A DNA stretch of 60,728 bases from Clostridia bacterium (lineage in GTDB: Bacteria > Bacillota > Clostridia > Oscillospirales > Acutalibacteraceae), in contig JAGBCU010000068.1 in NCBI GenBank assembly GCA_017937865.1, forward strand, positions 1 to 60,728, given 5' to 3'. This document shows positions 1 to 8,395 of the stretch, in pieces; positions within the stretch are counted from its first letter, which is position 1, and every line of letters begins with the position of its first letter. The position numbers and the translations under genes are program-made. Under the pieces are notes generated by a model that saw nothing but the letters and a program-made list of their open reading frames with translations, was not told the origin of the DNA and ran no database searches.

Positions 1-387
1 TACGGTTGTTCTTTTTTAGTATCTCATAACGGTAAGGTTATTACACTTGAATCTAACGATTCAACTACGCTCCTTTGTCGCGTAGGGTACCACCCACCGC
101 CCCGATTCAGTAATAAATAAAGGATAGTATATTCACACGAAATATACTATCCTTTAATTTTAAATTTATTGATGGTCGGTCCCCCCTCCTTTTTACCTAC
201 GGTAAAAAAGAGTGATAGGCTTCGCAAATCTTCAATTTTTTACTCCCCCGCGAAGCTTTACAATCGGCGAAGCCCCTTAATTTGCCACTTGCCATTTGCA
301 ATTTGCAACTTGGTGAAGCCTCCGGCATCTGGAAACTGGCATCTGGCACTTTTACAAATTTCCGTCGCATACATAGTATTTAATATT
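1..387. repeat. Composite intergenic repeat, left copy
   Basis: No credible gene. The stretch is a mosaic of short palindromes: GAATCtaacGATTC, CTACGCtcctttgtcGCGTAG, an 11-bp stem at 122-132/142-152, and a TACC/GGTA stem inside a T-rich/A-rich pair near 190-210. It ends in a run of TTTGCCA-type heptamers (280-350). Positions 1-152 recur almost perfectly, inverted, at about 60437-60588, and the following part recurs near 60230-60412. An open frame of 122 codons crosses it but consists of repeat sequence. Confidence 0.85.
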
Positions 388-978
388 TTACCCCATCTCA
401 AATACAAGCTCGCATTTACTTTTTACGTCTTGCTCTTTGAAATATCTTTCTTCAAAGGGTATCCATTTATTTTCGAAGGCTTTGTAGCCATCTTCCCCGT
501 TTCTTTTTATAATTCTTTCTTTTTGAATTTCAGGTGAAACGGTTAGGAAAATATGCAAGTCATAAAGATCGTAAAAATCGTTATGACAAGAGTAGCTACC
601 CTCTGTTATAACTATGCTTTTCGGTTTCATTGTTACCGTGGGTTTTAATGACTGCACCTTACAATCAAAAGCCTTATAAAAAACAGCTTCTCCATTCCTT
701 GCAGGAACAATAACTTCTTTTAAAAAACGCTGTCTGTCAATGTTTCCGCCTGCTTCGTCGAGTCTTTCTTTTGTGCGTTTTTCTAAAGGCAAATAGAAAT
801 CATCCATATGAAAAACATTGCAATCAAATTTCTTTGAAAGCAGTTCTGCAAACGTGCTTTTACCTGAACCGCATCTACCGTCAATAGCTATTGTAACTAC
901 GCTTTTTTCTTTCAATAAAGCTTTGATTTTTTCTTCTGTTAAGATTACTGAATTTATAAGCGATTTGTTATACTCCAT
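388..978 (-). CDS. Uridine kinase-like P-loop kinase
   Basis: A 196-residue P-loop NTPase of the uridine kinase/phosphoribulokinase type. The Walker A motif GRCGSGKS lies at residues 34-41, followed by HMDDFYLP (57-64), the usual nucleoside-binding/acidic segment, and an ITEGSY strand near 125. These enzymes phosphorylate a nucleoside or similar small hydroxyl compound with ATP; the substrate here is not provable. It is the last gene of a four-gene minus-strand set, and its start overlaps the ECF S-component gene by 11 bp, suggesting that the kinase traps what the transporter imports. That link is inference. Confidence 0.85.
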   Translation of the reverse strand: MEYNKSLINSVILTEEKIKALLKEKSVVTIAIDGRCGSGKSTFAELLSKKFDCNVFHMDDFYLPLEKRTKERLDEAGGNIDRQRFLKEVIVPARNGEAVFYKAFDCKVQSLKPTVTMKPKSIVITEGSYSCHNDFYDLYDLHIFLTVSPEIQKERIIKRNGEDGYKAFENKWIPFEERYFKEQDVKSKCELVFEMG

Positions 979-1543
979 CTTTAACTTCTTTCTTGTGATT
1001 TTTATTGTTTCTGAATGGCACTAAATGTGTTTTATTAAGAGCTAACATTATAGCCGGCACAAGAATAAGCTGAACAATTATACCGGGGATAGCATTCAAA
1101 AATGCACCCGTTAAAAACGCGGTTAAGGTAAAACCGTTTTCACCTAAGCCTAAAATAACGGTCATCACAATTCCCCAAACCACTCTTCCGCCGAGCATTG
1201 AAATAATCAGGCATCTGTATAAGGATTTAAGGCATTGCCAACGGGCGTTTTTAAATAAAAAGCCTACTAAAAAGCCATAGGCTGCAAGCTCAAACGCCAT
1301 AGCGATTGCAGTTGGATACATAGGTGGCATACCAAAAACGGCACTTCTTAAAATTGGCATTACAGCACCTACTACAAGACCGTATTTCCACCCGCAAATA
1401 AAACCGCAAAGTATTACAGGTAAATGCATTGGAAGAAGCATGCTACCGATTTGAGGTATCTGCCCCGTAAAAAACGGTAACACAAGACCTAAGCCTAAAA
1501 ACATTGCCGAAAGAACAAGGTTTTGCAATTTTTTATTTTTCAT
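968..1543 (-). CDS. ECF transporter S component
   Basis: A 191-residue, very hydrophobic protein with five or six predicted membrane spans. The N-terminal pattern LGLVLPFFTGQIPQIGS followed by MLLPMHLPVILCGF is typical of substrate-binding S components of energy-coupling-factor vitamin transporters. The S component binds the substrate and uses a shared ATPase/T-component module encoded elsewhere. Its Shine-Dalgarno GAGGTTAAAAG overlaps the stop of the sialidase-fold gene upstream, so it is clearly in the operon. The substrate is unknown; the kinase partner points to a phosphorylatable vitamin or nucleoside-like compound. Confidence 0.85.
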   Translation of the reverse strand: MKNKKLQNLVLSAMFLGLGLVLPFFTGQIPQIGSMLLPMHLPVILCGFICGWKYGLVVGAVMPILRSAVFGMPPMYPTAIAMAFELAAYGFLVGFLFKNARWQCLKSLYRCLIISMLGGRVVWGIVMTVILGLGENGFTLTAFLTGAFLNAIPGIIVQLILVPAIMLALNKTHLVPFRNNKNHKKEVKDGV

Positions 1544-1552
1544 CTTTTAACC

Positions 1553-2545
1553 TCACTCAAATGAAACTTCTACTTTTTGATACGCGATTGTTTTTCTCTC
1601 GTACGTATAAGTAATATGTAAAGTGTTTTTATCCGCTACAATTGCGGGATAGCTGAATTCATAATCACCCGAAAGCTTTTCGCATTTAAAAAATTCGGTA
1701 AAGGTTTTACCGTTATCAAATGAGCTCATAAGGACAAGCGGAGCTCTGTTTCCCCAGTTTTCAGAAACGGGATTCATTATGAGCACAAGACAACCGTTGT
1801 CCATTTTTACAACGTCAACACCGCTGTTGGGGTTAGAAAGAGGTGTTTCGTAAGCCTTACACCAGCTTTTACCTCCGTCACGGCTGTCACTGCGATAAAT
1901 CGAGCCTCTGCTTGTTCTTACAAGCATATGAAGACCCTCATCGCTTTCCCAAAGGGTAGGCTGAATCATATTAACGGGGATAGCATTCTTCTTAGGTCTT
2001 AAAACGAAATTTGAATGCTCAAAGGTTAAGCCGTCATCCCTTGAAATATCTACAAAGCATTTCCAGCTTTTTTTCAAGGATTCTTTCGATGCAGGGGCTA
2101 TAACCGTACCGTCTTTTAAACGGATATTTTTATTTTTCACGGGACCTCTGCCGCCGTCTTTATCTCCGGGTACAAGTACCTGAGGCTCCGAAAAGCTTCT
2201 ACCGCCGTCATTCGAAATACAGTAATAGGTTACCCATTTAGGTATGGGCTTACCATATTTAAAGTAAAGAATTATTTCACCGTTTTCTCTTAAAAACAAA
2301 ACGGGATTCCAATGGGGAAGCTCCTCGCCGTTTACAGATACGCTGTAGGGCTTTGACCATACTGAATTTTCGCGTCTGCTTACCCAGATTTTAACGTCGT
2401 TATTACCCTCGGTTGTACCGCCAAACCAAGCTGCAACAACGCTACCGTCCTCTAAAGGTAACACTGTTGAAGCATGGCAAGAGGGTGTATTTACCATTGG
2501 CGGATAAATAAACTCCTTAGTAACATTATTGACCGTTATTTTCAT
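1553..2545 (-). CDS. Sialidase-fold (BNR repeat) protein
   Basis: A beta-propeller protein of the exo-alpha-sialidase/BNR superfamily. Four Asp-box motifs (S-x-D-x-G-x-x-F/W) are visible: SNDGGRSF, SRDDGLTF, SRDGGKSW and SFDNGKTF. I place the start at the second ATG of a GGTGATGAAAATG context, giving about 330 residues; a longer in-frame extension runs into the previous gene and looks spurious. There is no signal peptide, so it is probably cytoplasmic and acts on imported glycans. The gene overlaps the upstream membrane-protein gene by about 20 bp. True sialidase activity is uncertain because the superfamily holds many other glycosidase-like proteins. Confidence 0.8.
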   Translation of the reverse strand: MKITVNNVTKEFIYPPMVNTPSCHASTVLPLEDGSVVAAWFGGTTEGNNDVKIWVSRRENSVWSKPYSVSVNGEELPHWNPVLFLRENGEIILYFKYGKPIPKWVTYYCISNDGGRSFSEPQVLVPGDKDGGRGPVKNKNIRLKDGTVIAPASKESLKKSWKCFVDISRDDGLTFEHSNFVLRPKKNAIPVNMIQPTLWESDEGLHMLVRTSRGSIYRSDSRDGGKSWCKAYETPLSNPNSGVDVVKMDNGCLVLIMNPVSENWGNRAPLVLMSSFDNGKTFTEFFKCEKLSGDYEFSYPAIVADKNTLHITYTYERKTIAYQKVEVSFE

Positions 2546-3908
2546 TTTCATCACCGTCTTTTTCTTCATCCATATAATTAAAGGCATTCCAAGCGCCCTC
2601 GTCTGCCTTTGGTTTTTCATCGTAGCCTATATTCATTACAAGCTTTTCTTTATTAACAGGCTGCTTTTTTTCAGCCCTTGGCTCATCCTCTAAAATATAC
2701 ATATCCTTTGCATATTTCTGAGAATAAGTTCTTATAAACGTAGGAAAGCCCTCTTGAGTTGAAAGCTGTCTGTAAATATGGTAGTTTATGATATATCTCA
2801 GGGTCGGAAGCACGATAATTATATTCACAAGGCTTGAAACAAATATAAACACCATAGGTATACCGTTACCTCCACCGCCAACAAAACCACCAATAGAAGC
2901 GTAAACCCCGAGTGCGATAAGCGTTTCAAAAGCACCTCTTAAATTGCCCATTTTCATATTATTGGTGCCGATTATTGTAAACAACACCGAGCCTATACCC
3001 GCAAAAACGGGAATGAATGAACGACCACCTATAAAAGAAAAAAGTGTTCCTAAAATCATAAAAAACAAGGGTATCACAAGATGCCCCGTTGCCGCCTCAA
3101 CGTTGCTGTTCCATTTAAACATTAAATCTTTTTTATCTTCAAAGCTCATTGCCGGAATATAGTTGTGAGGGAAAACGATATCCAAGCCTAAAATGCTGAA
3201 GCCGTATTCCTCTTTTTTATAATTATTCGTAGCGTTACGGCGTTTATTAGCGTAGTTATTCCCTTTTTCTTCGCCTACATTGAGAACTTTTTCAGTCTTT
3301 ACGTTTGATTTTAAATTCTGGCTTCTTGCAAACTCTTCTTTTTCAATTTCTTCCTTTGAATTAAAGGGGTTGTGAGAGGCTTTATATTTATCATCCGCCG
3401 TTTCTTCGTCTTTAAGATACATCTTTTCCCCATATAAATCCGCAGAATTTGCAATAAAGCTCGGAAATCCCTTGCATTTTTCAAGCTCCTTGAAAACAGG
3501 GTAAAAGTTGCGAATACATTTAAGGTTAAAAAAGCTCATTACGCTACCCGAAGCAAGACCGATACCTGACATTATAAGAGCATCTCTTCCCATTTCACGA
3601 AAGCCGATTAACCAGAGTGCGATATAACCTAAAAATGCTACTACATTTACCCAATAAGCAGGATATTTCCATTTACGGGCGAAGTTGCTGCCAACCAAAA
3701 GAGCAAGCATAACACCGTATAAGGGGAATTCATACCAATCACCGAAATTAGAGCACAAATAACCGATTAAAAAAGCACAAACGGCAGTTACCAGACCTGA
3801 TATTGTGCCGTATTTAACTGCTTCTTCCCACTCAAACATCAAATCTCTATGCTCATAAATTGATGCTTCGGGGATATAGGTTGTATCCATATTAAACCGA
3901 ATAATCAT
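2526..3908 (-). CDS. Membrane protein with internal duplication
   Basis: A 460-residue protein I cannot assign to a named family. It contains two copies of one unit of about 160 residues (roughly 11-169 and 250-409). Each begins YIP plus an acidic stretch, then DLMF(E/K)W, continues through about four membrane spans, and ends with GFP(S/T)FI followed by a Y-(G/A)-(E/K)-x-MY(L/I) segment. A charged, probably cytoplasmic linker (170-245) joins them and an acidic tail follows. The start has a good GAAGGTGACAG site. As first gene of the operon it may form a complex with, or process substrate for, the downstream proteins, but no function can be claimed. Confidence 0.8.
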   Translation of the reverse strand: MIIRFNMDTTYIPEASIYEHRDLMFEWEEAVKYGTISGLVTAVCAFLIGYLCSNFGDWYEFPLYGVMLALLVGSNFARKWKYPAYWVNVVAFLGYIALWLIGFREMGRDALIMSGIGLASGSVMSFFNLKCIRNFYPVFKELEKCKGFPSFIANSADLYGEKMYLKDEETADDKYKASHNPFNSKEEIEKEEFARSQNLKSNVKTEKVLNVGEEKGNNYANKRRNATNNYKKEEYGFSILGLDIVFPHNYIPAMSFEDKKDLMFKWNSNVEAATGHLVIPLFFMILGTLFSFIGGRSFIPVFAGIGSVLFTIIGTNNMKMGNLRGAFETLIALGVYASIGGFVGGGGNGIPMVFIFVSSLVNIIIVLPTLRYIINYHIYRQLSTQEGFPTFIRTYSQKYAKDMYILEDEPRAEKKQPVNKEKLVMNIGYDEKPKADEGAWNAFNYMDEEKDGDENENNGQ

Positions 3909-3989
3909 ACTCTGTCACCTTCTTATATCAGCTTCTTCGCTCTTTATAACGAAAATTGTTTGCTCTATCTTACTAAACCTAAGACGAAA

Positions 3990-4155
3990 GAGAACTACCC
4001 ACCACCATTGCTGTTAGCAATGGTCCCCCTCCCTATTTGCTGACGCAAACAGGGATGAAAAGCTTCGCGAAGCTTTAATTTATACTCCTTGCGAAGCTTA
4101 TAATGCGTCGCAGACCCTTAATTTGCCATTTCCCATTTGCCATTTGCAATTTAAA
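3990..4155. repeat. Mosaic hairpin repeat
   Basis: Same composite family as at both window ends. The order is CTACCCACCACC, hairpin ATTGCTgttAGCAAT, GGTCCCCCTCC, hairpin TTTGCtgacGCAAA, AGGGAT, palindrome AAGCTTCGCGAAGCTT, then CTTAATTTGCCATTT and related heptamers. The single-stranded linkers match the other copies while the stem sequences differ. Confidence 0.8.
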
Positions 4156-4172
4156 ATGTGTTGGATTTTTGA

Positions 4173-4243
4173 TGTAGTTTGCGATTTCTCTAACCCGAAG
4201 GCGTATCGAGATACGTCGAGTGGGTAGAAAATCGTAAAATACG
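4173..4243. repeat. Structured hairpin repeat, copy A (3' of deoC)
   Basis: A long imperfect hairpin with apical stem CGTAT/ATACG and loop CGAG, a conserved internal loop CCGAAG/CGAGTGG, a middle stem CCC/GGG and an outer stem GCGATTT/AAATCGT. It lies directly 3' of deoC. The same fold recurs twice before the end of glpK (22124-22199 and 22245-22318) with different stem sequences but the same internal loop. Confidence 0.75.
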
Positions 4244-4262
4244 CAAAAAGACAATATATTTT

Positions 4263-4928
4263 TTAGTATCCTTTGCCTTGCTCATTCTTGGCAATCGACA
4301 CTATTCTGCTTGTACCTAATCTATCTGCACCGAGGGATAAGAAGTTTTCGGCATCGTCGAGAGATGCTATACCGCCTGCGGCTTTCATTTTTACGTTTTC
4401 ACCGATATTTTGGGAGAAAAGCTTTATATCCTCAAAGGTTGCACCGCCCTTTGAAAAGCCGGTTGAGGTTTTAATATAGTCTGCCCCTGCTTCAGTTACG
4501 ATTTCACACATTTTAATTTTTTCTTCATCAGTTAAAAGGCAGGTTTCAATAATAACCTTTAAGATTTTGCCGTTGCAGGCATTTTTGATTTCTTTGATTT
4601 CGTTAAGAATATCGTTATAGCGTTTATCCTTAAGCCAACCGATATTTATAACCATATCAATTTCGTCTGCACCGTTTTTAACTGCATCAGCAGTTTCAAA
4701 AACCTTGCAGGCAGTTGTGTTATAACCGTTAGGAAAGCCTATGACAGTACAGATTTTAAGCTTATCACCGCAATAATCAGAGCATTCTTTAACGTATGAG
4801 GGCGGAATACATACGCTAGCTGTATTAAATTTTATTCCGTCGTCACAAATTGCTTTTATCCCGTCCCAAGTTGACTCCTGCTTTAAAAGTGTATGGTCAA
4901 CGTGAGTTAATATCTCTTTTAATTCCAT
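4263..4928 (-). CDS. deoC: Deoxyribose-phosphate aldolase
   Basis: DeoC splits 2-deoxyribose 5-phosphate into glyceraldehyde 3-phosphate and acetaldehyde in deoxynucleoside catabolism (cytoplasm). The 221-residue TIM barrel is of normal length. It has HVDHTLLK at the N-terminus, the catalytic-lysine strand YIKTSTGF with the Schiff-base Lys, and KAAGGI carrying the second conserved Lys. A minus-strand promoter TTTACC-17-TACAAT sits just upstream. It is transcribed divergently from ddl as a single gene, without the usual deoB/pdp neighbours. Confidence 0.97.
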   Translation of the reverse strand: MELKEILTHVDHTLLKQESTWDGIKAICDDGIKFNTASVCIPPSYVKECSDYCGDKLKICTVIGFPNGYNTTACKVFETADAVKNGADEIDMVINIGWLKDKRYNDILNEIKEIKNACNGKILKVIIETCLLTDEEKIKMCEIVTEAGADYIKTSTGFSKGGATFEDIKLFSQNIGENVKMKAAGGIASLDDAENFLSLGADRLGTSRIVSIAKNEQGKGY

Positions 4929-4970
4929 ATTTATACCGCCTTTGCCGTTTGAAATTAGTTTTACAGCTTC

Positions 4971-4999
4971 ATTGTATCATTTTTAATAGAAAAGGTAAA
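4971..4999 (-). promoter_or_regulatory. Promoter of deoC
   Basis: On the minus strand TTTACC (-35) and TACAAT (-10) are separated by 17 bp, about 45 bp before the deoC start codon. Confidence 0.7.
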
Positions 5000-5031
5000 C
5001 AGTATTATTAAAATATCATAGTATTTAATAA

Positions 5032-5060
5032 TTGATTTACAAAATATATTGTGGTATTAT
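5032..5060 (+). promoter_or_regulatory. Promoter of the ddl operon
   Basis: TTGATT, 17 bp, TATTAT, about 50 bp before the ddl start and divergent from the deoC promoter. Confidence 0.6.
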
Positions 5061-5112
5061 TTAGTATGTATATTTATGAAAACTTATCTTTAAAAAGTAA
5101 TAAGGTGATATT

Positions 5113-6174
5113 TTGAAAAATTTACTTGTTATTTTCGGCGGTGCTTCAAGCGAATATGAGGTTTCATTACGCTCCTCAGCTTCCGTTTTACGAAACATTG
5201 ACCGCGAAAAATACAATGTGCTTACTCTCGGTATTACAAAAGAAGGTAAATGGTATTTTTACACCGGTGATATCGATTCTATCGAAAACAATAGCTGGTG
5301 TAAGGATGAGCTTACTACCCCTGCTGTAATTTCACCTGACAAAACCGATAAAGCTTTAATCATTCTCAACGATATGGGTGTTTACGAGAAAATCCCCGTT
5401 GACGTTATTTTCCCCGTGCTTCATGGTAAAAACGGTGAGGACGGCACTATTCAGGGCATTTTTGAGCTTGCAGGTATTCCTTACGTTGGTTGCACACCTC
5501 TTGCAAGCGGTATGTGTATGGATAAAGCCGTTACAAACACCATTCAGGATGCGGCAGGTATAAAGGGTGCAAAATGGGTTGCTTTTACTGAAACTCAATA
5601 TCGTGAGGGTCGAGTTAATCTTGATGCGGTTGAGCAAAAATTAGGCTATCCTATTTTCGTTAAGCCCGCAAACGCAGGCTCTTCCGTAGGTATTTCAAAG
5701 GCTCACAATCAAACGGAATTATTACAGGCTCTTGACATTGCTTTTGAAAATGATTACAAGGCTGTGCTTGAGGAAACCCTCGTTGGCAGAGAAATTGAAT
5801 GTGCAGTTATGGGTAACGACCGCCCCGTTGCTTCTTGCATCGGTGAAATTTTACCTACTGCTGAATTCTACGATTACGAAGCAAAATACATAGATAATTC
5901 AACGGGTCTTGCTATCCCCGCAAATCTTCCCGAAGAGATTAGCGAAAGAGTAAGAGCAGAGGCTGTAAAGGCTTATTCCGCTTTAGGCTGTACCGGTCTT
6001 TCACGAGTTGATTTCTTCTTATTAGAAAACGGTGATATCTGCCTTAACGAAATCAACACTCTCCCCGGCTTCACCTCAATTTCAATGTTCCCCAAGCTTT
6101 TCGGTCAGGTTGGCGTTCCTTATTCAGAGCTTATTGACCGCCTTATTGAATACGCTGAGGAAAGAATGAAATGA
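5113..6174 (+). CDS. ddl: D-alanine--D-alanine ligase
   Basis: ATP-grasp ligase making D-Ala-D-Ala for peptidoglycan precursors. It has 353 residues, normal for the family. Visible signatures are FGGASSEYEVSL at the N-terminus, HGKNGEDGTIQG, the ATP-grasp strand KPANAGSSVG, GREIECAV, and the C-terminal metal-binding NEINTLPGFTSISMFP. The start is TTG, chosen because TAAGGTGAT lies six bases upstream and the reading MKNLLVIFGG fits the family. Its stop overlaps the next gene (ATGA), so ddl, DUF1934 and argS form one operon. Confidence 0.97.
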   Translation: MKNLLVIFGGASSEYEVSLRSSASVLRNIDREKYNVLTLGITKEGKWYFYTGDIDSIENNSWCKDELTTPAVISPDKTDKALIILNDMGVYEKIPVDVIFPVLHGKNGEDGTIQGIFELAGIPYVGCTPLASGMCMDKAVTNTIQDAAGIKGAKWVAFTETQYREGRVNLDAVEQKLGYPIFVKPANAGSSVGISKAHNQTELLQALDIAFENDYKAVLEETLVGREIECAVMGNDRPVASCIGEILPTAEFYDYEAKYIDNSTGLAIPANLPEEISERVRAEAVKAYSALGCTGLSRVDFFLLENGDICLNEINTLPGFTSISMFPKLFGQVGVPYSELIDRLIEYAEERMK

Positions 6175-6587
6175 GAAAAGTTGAAATAGAGTTTATAAGC
6201 GAGCAACAGTATCACGATGACCGCGAAAGCAGTAAGCTTAAAGCAATGGGTCAGTTTGAGATTGTTGACGGTATAAAAACAATTTCCTACACCGAGCCCG
6301 ATAGCGAAATGGGTGAAAGCAAAACGGTTATAAGAGTTATAAACGATAACTTTATTGAAATGACCCGAAAGGGTGCTTACGAAACCGTATTTCTCATTGA
6401 AGAGGGCAAAACCCATTCCTGCGTTTATAAAACTCCCTTCGGTGAAATGGCTATGGATATTGTGGCTTTGCGTGTAAACGCTCAGATTCCTGACGTTTCA
6501 GGTAAAATTCTTCTTTGCTATAATTTAGAAAGCAATTCCGAAATTATCGGTGAAAATAATCTTTTAATGAAAATTAATGAGGTTTAA
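6171..6587 (+). CDS. DUF1934 family protein (YwiB-like)
   Basis: A 138-residue protein predicted to be a small beta-barrel, matching the DUF1934/YwiB family. Characteristic stretches are the opening run of charged strands, GAYETVF, and TPFGEMAM near residue 85. The family is often encoded just before argS, as in Bacillus, and this is the arrangement here: it overlaps ddl by 4 bp and ends 4 bp before argS. The biochemical role is unknown. Confidence 0.85.
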   Translation: MRKVEIEFISEQQYHDDRESSKLKAMGQFEIVDGIKTISYTEPDSEMGESKTVIRVINDNFIEMTRKGAYETVFLIEEGKTHSCVYKTPFGEMAMDIVALRVNAQIPDVSGKILLCYNLESNSEIIGENNLLMKINEV

Positions 6588-6591
6588 AAAT

Positions 6592-8337
6592 ATGTCAAAA
6601 TTAGTTAAACTTGCCGAGGAACAAATTATTTCTTCCGTTACGGCAGCAATCAAAAAGAATATTCAGGAAGGCACTTTTATTGAAGCAGATATCCCTGCTT
6701 TCAAAACAGAAATTCCTGCTGACAGAAAAAACGGTGACTACTCTGCAAATGCGGCATTTATGCTTTCAAAGGCTTTAAGAATGCCCCCGAGAAAAATTGC
6801 TGATTTAATTCTTGAAAAAATCGATCTTTGCGATACCTCTTTTAAATCTTGCGAGGTTGCAGGTCCCGGCTTCATAAACTTTTATTTAAAGCCCGAATTT
6901 TATGCCGAAATTCTTCTCGATATTGATACTCTCGGTGATGATTACGGCAAAAGCGATTTCGGTAAAGGTAAGAAAATCAACGTTGAATTCGTTTCAGCTA
7001 ACCCCACAGGTCCTATGCATATGGGTAACGCAAGGGGCGGTGCGCTCGGTGACTGTCTTGCCGCTGTGCTTGACTGGGCAGGCTACGACGTTTCAAGAGA
7101 ATTCTACGTTAACGATGCAGGTAACCAGATTGACAAATTCGGTCTTTCTCTTGATATCCGTTATCAGCAGATTCTTAAGGGCGTTGATTATATCGACCTC
7201 CCCGAAGACAGCTATCACGGTGACGATATAAGAGTTCTTGCTCAAAGCTATATTGATGAAAACGGCGACGGTCTTCTTGAGGTATCCGAGGCAGAGAGAA
7301 GAAAAGCCCTCGTGGCTTATGCTCTTCCCAAAAACATTGCAACAATGAAGGCGGCAATGGCAAAATACCGTATTGATTACGATACCTGGTTTTCAGAGCT
7401 TTCTCTTCACAACGGCGACGAGCTTAAGGAAACTATTGAAATTCTTAAAAACAACGGCTACACCTACGAAAAAGACGGTGCTTTATGGTACAAAAACATT
7501 GAGGTTATGACCGCCATTCTCAAAAGAGAGGGCAAATCTCAGGAATATATTGATAACCTTGAGCTTAAAGACGACGTTCTTGTTCGTCAGAACGGTAACC
7601 CCACCTACTTTGCAGCTGATATTGCATACCACAGAAACAAATTTGAGAAACGTGGCTTTGATACTGCAATTGACGTTTGGGGTGCTGACCACCACGGCCA
7701 CGTTGCACGTATGAAGGGTGCTATGGAGGCTGTCGGCATTGACGGTAGCAGACTTGACGTTGTTCTTATGCAGCTTGTTAACCTTATGAAAGACGGTAAG
7801 CCTGTTAAAATGTCAAAAAGAACAGGTAAGGCTATTACTCTCGTTGACCTTCTTGACGAAGTGCCCATTGATGCAGTACGTTTTCTTTTCAATATGAGAG
7901 AAGCAGGCAGTGCTATGGACTTTGACCTTGACCTTGCAGTTGAGCAGTCAAACCAGAACCCCGTTTATTACTGTCAGTATGCACATGCAAGAATTTGCAG
8001 TATCTTAAGAAAGCTTGAAAACGAGGGCGTTAAAATCAGAAAGCCTGAAAAAGCAGAGCTTACTCTTCTTTCAAGTGACGAGGAAACAGACCTTATTGCT
8101 CACCTTGCATCACTTACAAACGTTATAATTTTTGCGGCAAATTCATACGACCCTGCAAGAATTACTCACTACGCAACAGAGCTTGCAACAAAATTCCACC
8201 GCTTCTATAACGCACAACGTGTTATGGTAGACGATGAAGCACTTATGCAAGCAAGAATCTTCCTTTGCGAATGTGTTAAACGTACAATGAAAAACGTGCT
8301 TTCAATGCTCAAAATCAACGCTCCTGAGAGTATGTAA
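6592..8337 (+). CDS. argS: Arginyl-tRNA synthetase
   Basis: Class I synthetase charging tRNA-Arg. It has 581 residues from the ATG preceded by GAGGTTTAAAAAT; an in-frame ATG 15 bp earlier overlaps the DUF1934 stop and has no ribosome site. The HIGH-type motif is HMGN in SANPTGPMHMGNARGG, and the second signature is KMSKRTGK. An N-terminal Add-1 domain and a C-terminal anticodon-binding domain (DALR type, from about 460) are present. It is the last gene of the ddl operon and is followed by a strong terminator. Confidence 0.98.
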   Translation: MSKLVKLAEEQIISSVTAAIKKNIQEGTFIEADIPAFKTEIPADRKNGDYSANAAFMLSKALRMPPRKIADLILEKIDLCDTSFKSCEVAGPGFINFYLKPEFYAEILLDIDTLGDDYGKSDFGKGKKINVEFVSANPTGPMHMGNARGGALGDCLAAVLDWAGYDVSREFYVNDAGNQIDKFGLSLDIRYQQILKGVDYIDLPEDSYHGDDIRVLAQSYIDENGDGLLEVSEAERRKALVAYALPKNIATMKAAMAKYRIDYDTWFSELSLHNGDELKETIEILKNNGYTYEKDGALWYKNIEVMTAILKREGKSQEYIDNLELKDDVLVRQNGNPTYFAADIAYHRNKFEKRGFDTAIDVWGADHHGHVARMKGAMEAVGIDGSRLDVVLMQLVNLMKDGKPVKMSKRTGKAITLVDLLDEVPIDAVRFLFNMREAGSAMDFDLDLAVEQSNQNPVYYCQYAHARICSILRKLENEGVKIRKPEKAELTLLSSDEETDLIAHLASLTNVIIFAANSYDPARITHYATELATKFHRFYNAQRVMVDDEALMQARIFLCECVKRTMKNVLSMLKINAPESM

Positions 8338-8347
8338 AACAAGCAAG

Positions 8348-8388
8348 AATCCCCTCAACAGAAACGAAATTTCTGTTGAGGGGATTTT
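8348..8388. terminator. Bidirectional terminator between argS and PHP gene
   Basis: Perfect stem AATCCCCTCAACAGAAA/TTTCTGTTGAGGGGATT with a 4-5 nt loop, followed by TTTAG on the plus strand. It lies between two convergent genes. Confidence 0.9.
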
Positions 8389-8395
8389 AGTTTCT

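Noticed and set aside
169..537. 122-codon frame at the left end, plus strand
   Set aside because: It is made of mosaic repeat sequence and then runs antisense into the uridine-kinase-like gene, with no ribosome site.
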